Positions 1 to 6,506 of a stretch of 47,050 nt of DNA are shown here, piece after piece. Every line of letters starts with the position of its first letter. Within the stretch, counting starts at the first letter, position 1. Both the position numbers and the translations under genes were made by a program. The notes beneath the pieces were generated by a model that saw only the letters and a program-made list of their open reading frames with translations, had not been told where the DNA came from and did not search any database. The DNA is from a virus, in the IMG/VR virus record IMGVR_UViG_3300047493_000064, positions 1 to 47,050 of that record. One strand, written 5' to 3'.

Positions 1-124
1 TACTATTATCAGTTGTACATTCTTCTATTCGGGGTATGCGTCAATACATTGAGGATAAAAACGCTCTTTACGCTGTAGAAATACTAAATAATGAAATGGA
101 AATGAAAATAGGGAATTGTATGAC
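1..124. repeat. Terminal direct repeat, copy at window start
   Basis: These 124 bases are identical to 46927-47050, the last bases of the window. A gene running off the right end (starting 46875) continues in frame at position 3 here and ends at 221, so the overlap joins the two ends of one circular sequence. The circle would be 46,926 bp. This is either an assembly overlap of a circular or permuted genome or, less likely, a short true terminal redundancy. Confidence 0.9.
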
Positions 125-221
125 CACATTAATTGAAATAAGTGCACTAATCGAATTTACGCTGGCTCATGCTACTAATCTTCCCAATAAGCTAAAAGAA
201 GAAAAGGATAATCCCCTTTAA
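1..221 (+). CDS. Small helical protein, second tandem copy (5' part lies at 46875-47050)
   Basis: Function unknown. When the ends are joined, the gene begins at ATG 46875 behind a strong AAGGAGAGTAAGG ribosome site and encodes 90 residues ending KEEKDNPL. An internal ATG at 36 would give only 61 residues and lacks a ribosome site. The neighbouring copy at 46573-46860 is nearly identical but has a different C-terminus. The N-terminus is rich in I, L and N, followed by helical, weakly amphipathic sequence (IEISALIEFTLAHATNL). It lies directly downstream of the intein N-half gene and probably shares its transcript. Confidence 0.7.
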   Translation, partial: LLSVVHSSIRGMRQYIEDKNALYAVEILNNEMEMKIGNCMTTLIEISALIEFTLAHATNLPNKLKEEKDNPL

Positions 222-278
222 AGCGTTAATAATCAGTCAGAGAGTTTTTAATCTAAGGTTGATTCATTAAAGGGGATT
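210..278. promoter_or_regulatory. Long-spaced 12-bp perfect inverted repeat after the small-ORF copy
   Basis: AATCCCCTTTAA (210-221) and TTAAAGGGGATT (267-278) are exact reverse complements with a 45-bp spacer. The left arm overlaps the end of the upstream gene, so it could fold in the transcript as a terminator or processing signal. The 12-mer ATCCCCTTTAAA also occurs at 6558-6569 near the other end of the block separating the two terminase halves. The rest of 222-480 holds no gene I can support; CAGGAGACAG (470-479) is the ribosome site for the next gene. Confidence 0.5.
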
Positions 279-480
279 TCCTGGACAGAATTTAATTATA
301 AAAACATTAACAATCTATTAGGAAACTATTTTTATTTAAATAGATTTAATCCTGTCTTATAGGGAAACTAGCAGGGTTAAATATTTTTTACAATGAGAAA
401 TTTGTGTTATTTTTCAACTATTTTAATCTGGATTATATGTTATATACGTCTCATTAAACGATAAATATCAGGAGACAGAA

Positions 481-750
481 ATGACGTTTGACCAATTAGA
501 ACAATTAAAAGAGCAGATTAGAGCTAAGTTTGTGGAGATAGATAACATGTCTCCCATGGCGGAACCGTCAGACTCATGGGAAAATGCGCGTTGGGAATTA
601 GAAAAGATAGAATGTTATATTGATAGTATGAGACGCTCGGTTGAAGATATTATTTTTGATTCACAGCGAATCTTTAAATCATTAGATAACATTGGTGAAG
701 TTGTTAGAGCTAAAATAGAGAACCCTTATTCTCAGCAGGATTTTATATGA
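481..750 (+). CDS. Hypothetical 89-aa helical protein
   Basis: Not recognised. The ATG follows a good CAGGAGAC ribosome site. The protein is charged and predicted largely helical (MTFDQLEQLKEQIRAKF, then WENARWELEKIECYIDSM), with no membrane segment or cysteine motif. Its stop overlaps the next start as ATGA (747-750), implying translational coupling. The last 38 bases (714-751) recur exactly at 1208-1245 in front of the paralogous gene at 1241, so this end took part in a local duplication. Confidence 0.7.
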   Translation: MTFDQLEQLKEQIRAKFVEIDNMSPMAEPSDSWENARWELEKIECYIDSMRRSVEDIIFDSQRIFKSLDNIGEVVRAKIENPYSQQDFI

Positions 751-1142
751 ATTCAGTAAAGGAAATATTAAAAACCTTGCGAGATTTAATAATTGAATCA
801 AAAGAATGGGAAAAAGAATGGGATGCTTTATATAGATTTTTTTTACAAACAGACGACTTATTTTTTTTACCTATTTTAATATCAAAGGCATTGCGAATTT
901 TGGAAAAGGATGGATGGAAATTAGATGATTTGTTGTTAGAATTAGCCAAGAATAACACACTCTCTAGTGAGGATAACAAAAAAGTTTTAACAGCAGCTCT
1001 AGTAACATTAACTCCTCCTTCCAAAAAGAAGAAAAAAGAGGAAGGTCGTTTACCTATTTCTTATCAGGAGATAAAAGAGTTAGGGTTAGAGAAATATTAT
1101 TATTATTTCAAGCAGCGTTTTGATGTAAGAAGTAGAAGTTAA
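747..1142 (+). CDS. Chimeric small protein (N-half like 1241 gene, C-half like 1856 gene)
   Basis: Function unknown; 131 residues. The N-terminal half (IIESKEWEKEWDALYR, then KALRILEKDG) is a paralogue of the protein at 1241-1660. The C-terminal half (TPPSKKKKKEEGRLPIS, then KELGLEKYYYYFKQRFDVR) matches the protein at 1856-2182. The DNA agrees: 1011-1061 matches 1907-1957, and 1132-1172 matches 2134-2174. Relative to the 1856 gene it has lost LIKS and a later internal stretch, the latter shifting frame and ending it early in RSRS. It is translationally coupled to the gene at 481. The lysine run could bind nucleic acid, but this is speculative. Confidence 0.6.
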   Translation: MNSVKEILKTLRDLIIESKEWEKEWDALYRFFLQTDDLFFLPILISKALRILEKDGWKLDDLLLELAKNNTLSSEDNKKVLTAALVTLTPPSKKKKKEEGRLPISYQEIKELGLEKYYYYFKQRFDVRSRS

Positions 1143-1240
1143 TCAATTTATTAAAAAGATGGTAAGAACATGTCCCCTCCCCAAAGTTATCCCATAACAG
1201 GAGCTTTAATAGAGAACCCTTATTCTCAGCAGGATTTTAT

Positions 1241-1660
1241 ATGAAGAGATTGCAAATAGATCAAATCTTTCTTATAAAGTTAAGGTCTCTTATTATTGAA
1301 TCAAAAGAATGTATTATTGAATCAAAAGAATGGGAAAAAGAATGGGATGCTTTATATAGATATACCTTACAAGAAGAGCCCTTATCTTTTATTCCTATTC
1401 TTGTATCAAAAGCTTTAAGAATTTTAGAAAAAGATGGACATAAATTAGAAGATATAATAATGAAATTAAAATTTTATCCTGATGAATCGACGGATGTCAT
1501 AAAGCATTATTTAGCTTCTATTCTTTCAAGATTAGATGTTGATCTTATAAGGAAAAATCATTATTTTCCTTTTGCTGATGAATGGACTGATTTATTCGAA
1601 CAAATACAGGACAAAAGGAATAAGACAGTGGCAGAATTTTTGAGTAGAGAAAATGGATAA
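1241..1660 (+). CDS. Hypothetical helical protein, paralogue of the 747 gene
   Basis: Not recognised; 139 residues. It shares ESKEWEKEWDALYR and KALRILEKDG with the protein encoded at 747. An internal duplication is visible near the N-terminus, where IIESKE occurs twice in succession. The C-terminal half (residues ~75-139) is unique to this copy and contains DEWTDLFEQIQDKRN. The ATG sits in the duplicated segment 1208-1245, where AGCAGGA serves as ribosome site. It overlaps the next gene by 8 bp at 1653. Confidence 0.65.
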   Translation: MKRLQIDQIFLIKLRSLIIESKECIIESKEWEKEWDALYRYTLQEEPLSFIPILVSKALRILEKDGHKLEDIIMKLKFYPDESTDVIKHYLASILSRLDVDLIRKNHYFPFADEWTDLFEQIQDKRNKTVAEFLSRENG

Positions 1661-1841
1661 AGAATTGATAAAAGATATTATGCTGGTCTTGTATAATGTT
1701 ACCATCCTGGGACTGTTTGGAATCACACTATCTGATTTAATTATTCCTTCTTTAACAGCGGGCCAGCGAAGTTCCTTAAATGGAATCTTAATAGGAACAT
1801 TGCTGGCTTACGTATACCCTTTATCTAAAAGAGAGAAATAA
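1653..1841 (+). CDS. Small two-segment membrane protein
   Basis: Unrecognised 62-residue protein with two hydrophobic stretches: roughly residues 8-30 (IMLVLYNVTILGLFGITLSD) and 43-56 (ILIGTLLAYVYPL), then a basic tail SKREK. Size and topology are compatible with a small holin or another inner-membrane phage protein, but no family motif is visible and no endolysin lies beside it. It overlaps the preceding gene by 8 bp, so it is likely coupled in the same operon. Confidence 0.55.
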   Translation: MDKELIKDIMLVLYNVTILGLFGITLSDLIIPSLTAGQRSSLNGILIGTLLAYVYPLSKREK

Positions 1842-1855
1842 AACATGGTTAAAGA

Positions 1856-2182
1856 ATGGCCAGAATAAGTTCGGATGAATGGGCTGAGTTATTAAATTTT
1901 ATCAAAACTCCTCCTTCCAAAAAGAAGAAAAAAGAGGAAGGTCGTTTACCTATTTCTTTGATTAAATCTTATCAGGAGATAAAAGAGTTAGGGTTAGAGA
2001 AATATTATCATTATTTCAAGCAGCGTTTTGATGTAAGAAAGAGTCAGGGATTATCATTTGATGATGCTGAATGGAAGGGGATGAATGATACGGTTTATTA
2101 TTTTATAGAACAGACAAAGTTTACATTAGATAGTGTAGAAGTTAATCAATTTATTAAAAAGATGGTAAGAACATGCCGATAA
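1856..2182 (+). CDS. Hypothetical protein with lysine-rich linker
   Basis: Unknown function; 108 residues. Layout: short N-terminal helix (SDEWAELLNFIK), basic linker PPSKKKKKEEGRLP, then the helical block KELGLEKYYHYFKQRFDVR and a C-terminal helix ending VRTCR. The linker and helical block recur in the chimeric protein at 747-1142, and this longer version looks like the parent. ATG 1844 just upstream is closed by a stop after seven codons, so 1856 is the usable start, although its ribosome site is weak. Confidence 0.6.
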   Translation: MARISSDEWAELLNFIKTPPSKKKKKEEGRLPISLIKSYQEIKELGLEKYYHYFKQRFDVRKSQGLSFDDAEWKGMNDTVYYFIEQTKFTLDSVEVNQFIKKMVRTCR

Positions 2183-2215
2183 AGGTTTGAAGATTGATAT
2201 AAGGAACAAAGAATA

Positions 2216-2665
2216 ATGGCTAAAAAATCTCCTCAGGACGAAAAACCTCTTTCTGAAAAGCCAATAACTCAATATTTGGAAGAAAATATCTATTCTCTGA
2301 TAGGTGATGCAAAAGCCTATTGTCGACTGATGATGGACGAATTTAAAGACATTCCTTGTAATACCTCTATCATTGAAAGAATTGACAAGGATGGAGTCAT
2401 TACAACAATAGATGTGCTGGATCAAGTTATCCATTTAAGAGATATCATTATGAAAATTGACTTAAGCCTAACTGGCTACATAAGAGAACGAATGAAGAGT
2501 AAACACACGCCTATGAGTTATGAGCCCTCTCTGTTGCTAGTTCCAACAGCGTATGTTAGTGTGCCTTCAGAAACGGCATTTTATAGTCCGCCGATTTCAT
2601 CTTCTTCTATGAAAGATTCTAAAAATGCCAAACTGGACACACGCATTAAAAGAAATCCAAATTGA
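2216..2665 (+). CDS. Hypothetical 149-aa protein
   Basis: Not recognised. The ATG follows AAGGAACAAAG. The N-terminal ~100 residues are predicted helical and include QVIHLRDIIMKIDLSLTGYI; the last ~50 are a low-complexity tail rich in P, S and K (PPISSSSMKDSKN). No membrane segment. It is the last gene of the small-gene cluster, and a 27-bp palindrome capable of a stable hairpin begins 8 bp after the stop. Confidence 0.65.
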   Translation: MAKKSPQDEKPLSEKPITQYLEENIYSLIGDAKAYCRLMMDEFKDIPCNTSIIERIDKDGVITTIDVLDQVIHLRDIIMKIDLSLTGYIRERMKSKHTPMSYEPSLLLVPTAYVSVPSETAFYSPPISSSSMKDSKNAKLDTRIKRNPN

Positions 2666-2673
2666 TGAAATTC

Positions 2674-2700
2674 GAACTGTCAAGGATTCCTTGACAGTTC
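2674..2700. terminator. 27-bp perfect palindrome after the 2216 gene
   Basis: GAACTGTCAAGGA (2674-2686) and TCCTTGACAGTTC (2688-2700) are exact reverse complements around a single T. In RNA this is a very stable hairpin just after the stop at 2665, but no U-run follows, so it may be a factor-dependent terminator or an operator. It lies 24 bp before a second palindrome and ~145 bp upstream of the HigA-like gene. Confidence 0.5.
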
Positions 2701-2723
2701 AGTTGTTCGGGATTTCCGAATAT

Positions 2724-2754
2724 CTCAACTATTTCCAAAATGGAAACAGTTGAG
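2724..2754. promoter_or_regulatory. 31-bp inverted repeat, candidate operator of the HigA-like gene
   Basis: CTCAACT-A-TTTCCA / TGGAAA-C-AGTTGAG forms an almost perfect inverted repeat with one mismatched pair and an AAA centre. Its position 90 bp upstream of the HigA-like DNA-binding gene fits an autoregulatory operator, since HigA proteins typically repress their own promoter. Promoter hexamers are not clear enough to call. Confidence 0.45.
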
Positions 2755-2844
2755 GTATGTGCAAAGACAGCCTGAGATTGTTCCAAAGAGATAGGTCTGT
2801 TATTACAAAGCATATAGGTAATATTTTTGAAGAAAGGGAATTAT

Positions 2845-3093
2845 ATGAAAATGCACAACCCTCCCCACCCTGGCGAAATCCTAAGAGAACTTTATCTTAA
2901 GCCTTTAGGACTTACCATAACAGAAGTCGCGAAAGGATTAGGAGTTACACGGAAAACATTAACAGTTCTTGTGAATGGACATGCAGGCGTTAGTCCAGAG
3001 ATGGCTATAAGACTTTCCATAGCTTTTGATACAACCCCAGAAAGTTGGCTTAATTCTCAGCAGCATTATACCTTTTGCTCTCTCCATAAATAA
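2845..3093 (+). CDS. higA-like: HigA-family XRE-type antitoxin/regulator without partner toxin
   Basis: An 82-residue helix-turn-helix protein of the HigA/VapI antitoxin family. The family signature [18 protein letters not shown] is at the N-terminus, followed by [21 protein letters not shown] (recognition helix region), then [23 protein letters not shown] 2845 fits best, with AAAGGGA 5 bp upstream; an upstream in-frame TTG at 2827 has no such site. The C-terminus is short and ends [10 protein letters not shown] where family members usually continue with a QxxYDL-type helix, so the tail may be frame-altered. No HigB-like ribonuclease gene is adjacent on either side. It probably acts as a stand-alone repressor or as antitoxin to a host toxin. 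Confidence 0.85.
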   Translation: MKMHNPPHPGEILRELYLKPLGLTITEVAKGLGVTRKTLTVLVNGHAGVSPEMAIRLSIAFDTTPESWLNSQQHYTFCSLHK

Positions 3094-3146
3094 GTCTAAG
3101 TCATTTATTTTGCTGTGTTTTTTTTTGTGTGCGTTAGTGAATTTCA

Positions 3147-3476
3147 TTAGCTATCCAACTCCAGTTGACATTCCTGTTCTATTGATTCACTCACTCTTCT
3201 CATCAAAGAAGCGCTGATCTGGGTAAAGAAAGTAATATAAGTCATCACTCTTTCACAATCCTCAGTCTCGCTTTCAAAATATTTAAGAAGATCTTCCTTT
3301 TCTGAGGGGCTTACAAAGGAATTCTCAATTATTTCCCTAATCTCCTTTTTTATCTTAGGAATGGAATCAAAATGATCAGTAATGATCTTTTCAAATAAGA
3401 TGGAAAGAGCTCTAAACAACAACAACTTTACTCGTACCCCTTCCAAGGGTAGTTTTTTTGGTTCTACTTGATTCAT
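3147..3476 (-). CDS. Hypothetical 109-aa helical protein, opposite strand
   Basis: Not recognised. Read from the minus strand, ATG 3476 follows AGGACTGAT, a good ribosome site, which supports a real gene. The product is predicted helical and charged (MNQVEPKKLPLEGVRVKLLL, later KIKKEIREIIENSF and ESETEDCERVMTYITFF). It is the only minus-strand gene between 1 and 37 kb. It diverges from the Rep gene, with the putative origin between them, so it could be a copy-control or replication accessory gene; this rests on position only. Confidence 0.6.
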   Translation of the reverse strand: MNQVEPKKLPLEGVRVKLLLFRALSILFEKIITDHFDSIPKIKKEIREIIENSFVSPSEKEDLLKYFESETEDCERVMTYITFFTQISASLMRRVSESIEQECQLELDS

Positions 3477-3559
3477 ATCAGTCCTATTTGTTCATCATAA
3501 AAAAATTATCTAGCGAATCATACAATATGTAGCTTTGTGTCTGCTAGTCTGCTATAAAA

Positions 3560-3595
3560 AAAAATAGCTCTTCCCGCTAGAGAAGAACTATTTTT
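3560..3595. terminator. Strong hairpin with A-run and T-run, origin region
   Basis: AAAAATAGCTCTTC (3560-3573) pairs with GAAGAACTATTTTT (3582-3595) with one mismatch and an 8-base loop. An A-run precedes it and a T-run ends it, so it would act as an intrinsic terminator in both directions. Its location between divergent genes, just upstream of iteron-like repeats, also fits a structured origin element. Confidence 0.6.
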
Positions 3596-3667
3596 ACTCA
3601 ATTTAAACTTAGAAAATAATCAACAACAATTATCTTAGAAAGACCATTTAAAGGACCCTCATAAAAC

Positions 3668-3771
3668 TTACAAAGTATAACAAAGGAAATATACAAAGTA
3701 TAACAAAGGAGCTTTACAAAGGAGACTTACAAAGTATTACAAAGCAAAGTATTACAAAGGAGATTTACATA
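3668..3771 (+). repeat. Iteron-like direct repeats, candidate replication origin
   Basis: The motif TACAAAGTATAACAAAGGA and close variants repeat in one orientation: starts near 3669 and 3692 (23 bp apart), a short form at 3715 (TACAAAGGAG), then TACAAAGTATTACAAAG at 3728 and an overlapping copy reading AAAGTATTACAAAGGAG from 3746. The array lies 70 bp upstream of a winged-helix replication-initiator-like gene in a strongly AT-rich gap (3477-3841) containing no gene. This arrangement is typical of iteron-controlled origins; function is inferred. Confidence 0.55.
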
Positions 3772-3841
3772 TGCCCTAATTCTACATAGATGTCAACAAA
3801 AAAACATTTTTTTTCACAATTAAAAATATGAAAGACATTTT

Positions 3842-5062
3842 ATGGCACTTAATTCTTATATTAAATACCAGCTTTCGCTGGCCAAAATAATTGGAGATAA
3901 GGAAGCTCTCTTTATCGACAGCCTTAAATATTGGAGAGAACATCCTAACGTTGGCAAACTCTACCAAGGGAAAAAGTGGATTTATAACACAGCAGAAGAA
4001 TGGGCCAATCAACTTAATATCTGTAGCCGTCATGTTAGAAGAATAGTGGCTAAACTCGTTAAGCTAGGAATCCTTCTTGTTGAGAAGCTAAACTTCAACA
4101 AGTTCAAACGGACCAACTATTACACAATTGATGATAATAAGTTACAAGAAGTCCTTACTCCTCAAGAAGGAAAAAAATGTCCTAATGCATTAGGCTCGCA
4201 GAGCCTAATCTATAATACAGAGAATACTAATACATCTTATAAGATTATAAGAGGAAATAAAGATTTAAGTAAAATACAAGATACATTCATTAATGATAAT
4301 AAAGATTACTCTAATACTAACGATGTTAGTACAGATAGAGAAGATGTGAGTGGTAAATACTTGAGCAAGGTTGAAAAGAGGATAGATCATTTCATGGATG
4401 AAAAAGATAAGCTAGAAGCTTATAAGATGTTAGAAATCATAACAGATAAGCTGGATCCTCCCTTAAAGATCAATTCTGAGTTGACGATGAATATTCTCTC
4501 CAGGAGATTGCAGGCACATTTCGGCACAGGCCGAGAGGCTCTCACTGCCTTTAAGGATTATTGTACCTGTTATGCCCACAATGAGCTCTTGATGGGAAAG
4601 AAAGCTTTAAAGGATGGAACCTACTTTAAAACCAATATCGGCACTATCCTCTCAAACAAGTTCATCAACGATTACCTGGAAAAAAGAGGATTCTTCCGTT
4701 TTACTAACCTTCAGTACTCACCTGTTGAGAGAAGGGCTCCTGGCGCCGAAGATCAAGAGAGAAGAGAACAGAACTCCTGGTTTTACGACGACAAACCTGC
4801 ACGAGAAAAAGTCATGGCCCCCCGCGAATATGTCTCCCCCCCAGCTTCCCCTGAAATGGAAGCCATGTTTGAGAGATTAGGCAAGACATTAGGAATGGCC
4901 GTTAAACCCGCTGTAATGGCACCTACAGCCCCATCACCCTCTTACCCTAGGCCAACCTACCTTCCTAAGGCAGAAGGGCCGTCAGGGGGCTTAAAATCGC
5001 TGTTACGGGCACAAAAGGATTATCGACCACCAAACAGGAGGGAAGAAGGAGAAATATCCTAA
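3842..5062 (+). CDS. Putative replication initiator (winged-helix Rep-like)
   Basis: Likely binds the adjacent origin and starts replication. Residues ~15-100 form a winged-helix-type DNA-binding domain: KEALFIDSLKYWREH, then WIYNTAEEWANQLN, CSRHVRRIVAKLVKLGILLV and a wing KFKRTNYYTID. This pattern is common in plasmid and phage replication or regulatory proteins. Residues ~110-180 are a low-complexity N/T/D linker. A second helical domain follows (residues ~180-285, with NILSRRLQAHFG and YFKTNIGTILSNKFINDYLEKRGFF), then a proline-rich tail. The region upstream carries direct repeats and a hairpin. There is no strong ribosome site. Codon use becomes less AT-rich after ~4,680. It lies inside the interval separating the two terminase halves. 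Alternative: a transcription regulator. Confidence 0.6.
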   Translation: MALNSYIKYQLSLAKIIGDKEALFIDSLKYWREHPNVGKLYQGKKWIYNTAEEWANQLNICSRHVRRIVAKLVKLGILLVEKLNFNKFKRTNYYTIDDNKLQEVLTPQEGKKCPNALGSQSLIYNTENTNTSYKIIRGNKDLSKIQDTFINDNKDYSNTNDVSTDREDVSGKYLSKVEKRIDHFMDEKDKLEAYKMLEIITDKLDPPLKINSELTMNILSRRLQAHFGTGREALTAFKDYCTCYAHNELLMGKKALKDGTYFKTNIGTILSNKFINDYLEKRGFFRFTNLQYSPVERRAPGAEDQERREQNSWFYDDKPAREKVMAPREYVSPPASPEMEAMFERLGKTLGMAVKPAVMAPTAPSPSYPRPTYLPKAEGPSGGLKSLLRAQKDYRPPNRREEGEIS

Positions 5063-5180
5063 GAGCTTTTTTCTCTTCTAAGGAGAAGTTTAATTGAATT
5101 TTCTTTTAAACCCTCTCTTTATAGAGAGAGATAAATTAGCTATGATTCGAGGATTAACAAGTAAAAAAGGACAATTTGAA

Positions 5181-5807
5181 ATGAAACGATTGATAACAAG
5201 CTTAATAAGTGTAGCTTTATTAACAACAGCAGTGTATGCCAGTGACGCTGATTCACTTGCTGAGAAAAGAAATGAAAGCGGAACACTTTTAACAGATGTT
5301 GTTAGATATACTCTTCCTGCACCAGTGGTAGAGCAGTTAGATGAGCACTGGGGAAGAGTAAAGACTGCTTTGGTAGAGTTAGGAGAAACTCATTGGAAAG
5401 GAAATATAGAGGACCCTCTCCGGGCTTTGTACGTTAGCCGTGGTCTGGCTCATTCTAGTGCATTAGGGCAATCATTGGTCGCACGCCGAGAAGAGCATGA
5501 AGCTTCTATACGAGGGCAAGCTGATTCACTAATGATAAAGATCTTTTTAAGATATCCAGATATTATGGATCTTACGCCTGCTGATTCTATAGCGGGTCCT
5601 TATTGGGTATGGTCGGATCCTCATAGATTACAATTAGCTGAAGAGCAATGGACAACCAAAATTGCGCCCACTATCCAAAGAGCTTACAATTTGATAGGAC
5701 AAGGAACTGGTCCAGGTGTTCAAGCAGCTTTACAGACAGCACGAAAGAAATTTGATGATGAAGTAAAAATAGAAATGGGAATATTACGAAGGAGGAGCGC
5801 TTCTTAA
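5181..5807 (+). CDS. Secreted or periplasmic protein with signal peptide
   Basis: 208 residues from ATG 5181. This start is preferred because it has AAAGGACAATTTG upstream and gives a textbook signal peptide: basic MKR, a hydrophobic core LITSLISVALLTTAVYA, then SDAD after the likely cleavage site. An upstream in-frame TTG at 5094 would bury the signal. The mature part is helical and charged, with no cysteine and no recognisable catalytic motif. Export suggests a periplasmic job such as lysis support, superinfection exclusion or host modification. It overlaps the next gene by one base (TAATG). Confidence 0.75.
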   Translation: MKRLITSLISVALLTTAVYASDADSLAEKRNESGTLLTDVVRYTLPAPVVEQLDEHWGRVKTALVELGETHWKGNIEDPLRALYVSRGLAHSSALGQSLVARREEHEASIRGQADSLMIKIFLRYPDIMDLTPADSIAGPYWVWSDPHRLQLAEEQWTTKIAPTIQRAYNLIGQGTGPGVQAALQTARKKFDDEVKIEMGILRRRSAS

Positions 5808-6148
5808 TGAGATTAAATAAAGATTTCAAGAAAACCAAATATGGGCTTTTCAGGAAAGAGAAGGCTTCTTTACCTGAAGAAAAGGGGGGTGGCAATTTGC
5901 CCCCATCCTTAATGCCAACCTGTGACGATTTGTCACGGGTTGCTGTTGCTTCAGAAGATTCCCCTGTTCCTGTTATGCTTCCTATTTGGCCTGGGAAGGG
6001 GATACAGTTCCTTAAACAGCGTCGACCAAAACCATTTATGTATCTAACTGATGAAGACTTGGAAGAATATAAGAAAGAGCAAGAAGAGTGGGAAGAATGG
6101 CAGAAAGAGTGGAATAATACGATACGAGACAACAGCAGATTAAGATGA
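5807..6148 (+). CDS. Hypothetical 113-aa protein with acidic/aromatic coiled tail
   Basis: Not recognised. The start overlaps the stop of the exported-protein gene (TAATG), so the two are probably co-translated. The N-terminal part is basic with a glycine/proline linker (EEKGGGNLPPS). The last ~40 residues form a highly charged helix with repeated W and E (LEEYKKEQEEWEEWQKEW). No membrane segment. It ends immediately before the six-copy 22-bp tandem repeat. Confidence 0.6.
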   Translation: MRLNKDFKKTKYGLFRKEKASLPEEKGGGNLPPSLMPTCDDLSRVAVASEDSPVPVMLPIWPGKGIQFLKQRRPKPFMYLTDEDLEEYKKEQEEWEEWQKEWNNTIRDNSRLR

Positions 6149-6181
6149 AGAAATGTTTAAAGAACCTGCACGTCAACATCT

Positions 6182-6313
6182 TACCGCCTACTCAAATGCG
6201 CACTACCGCCTACTCAAATGCGCACTACCGCCTACTCAAATGCGCACTACCGCCTACTCAAATGCGCACTACCGCCTACTCAAATGCGCACTACCGCCTA
6301 CTCAAATGCGCAA
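6182..6313 (+). repeat. Six tandem copies of a 22-bp unit
   Basis: Six head-to-tail copies of a 22-bp unit beginning TACCGCCTACTC and ending ATGCGCAC, identical except for the last base of copy six. The GC-rich units stand out from the AT-rich surroundings. Because 22 is not a multiple of three, any reading frame cycles through all frames every 66 bp, so the short open frames here (6145-6399, 6153-6389) are probably not genes. Located ~330 bp upstream of the terminase C-half. Possible roles: protein-binding array, packaging or partition site. Confidence 0.9.
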
Positions 6314-6401
6314 ACAACATTGTGAAACATATGATTTACTGCGGTTCACAGGAGGTATTCGTTTTTATAAAAATATTAAAAACTATTAAGAGTTTTTAAT
6401 A

Positions 6402-6445
6402 GGGGGGGGGAACTAACGCAAAAGGGGGGGGGAACTAACGCAAAC
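6402..6445 (+). repeat. Two 22-bp units beginning with nine G residues
   Basis: Nine Gs followed by AACTAACGC and an A-run occur twice, again with a 22-bp period (6402 and 6424). Two G9 tracts on one strand in an AT-rich genome are conspicuous and could form intermolecular or slipped G-rich structure. G-run lengths may also be affected by sequencing error. Confidence 0.75.
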
Positions 6446-6506
6446 CAAATCCATGGAACCCTATATTTTCAGCCATATATAGAAACATTCGTTTTGGCGT
6501 AAAGAA

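Noticed and set aside
3026-3217. Hydrophobic 63-codon open frame overlapping the HigA-like gene
   Set aside because: It lies mostly in another frame of the HigA-like gene and its shared 3' region, with no ribosome site; it is best explained as a shadow, not a toxin.
5094-5180. Upstream extension of the secreted protein from TTG 5094
   Set aside because: It would place 29 residues before a textbook signal peptide and lacks a ribosome site; ATG 5181 is better.
6182-6313. CRISPR array
   Set aside because: Units are directly adjacent without unique spacers, so this is a plain tandem repeat.
6145-6399. Two overlapping open frames through the 22-bp repeats
   Set aside because: Both read the same cyclic peptide because 22 is not a multiple of three; the ends are low-complexity, and no family or convincing ribosome site was seen. 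The ATGA overlap with the previous gene leaves a small chance of translation.
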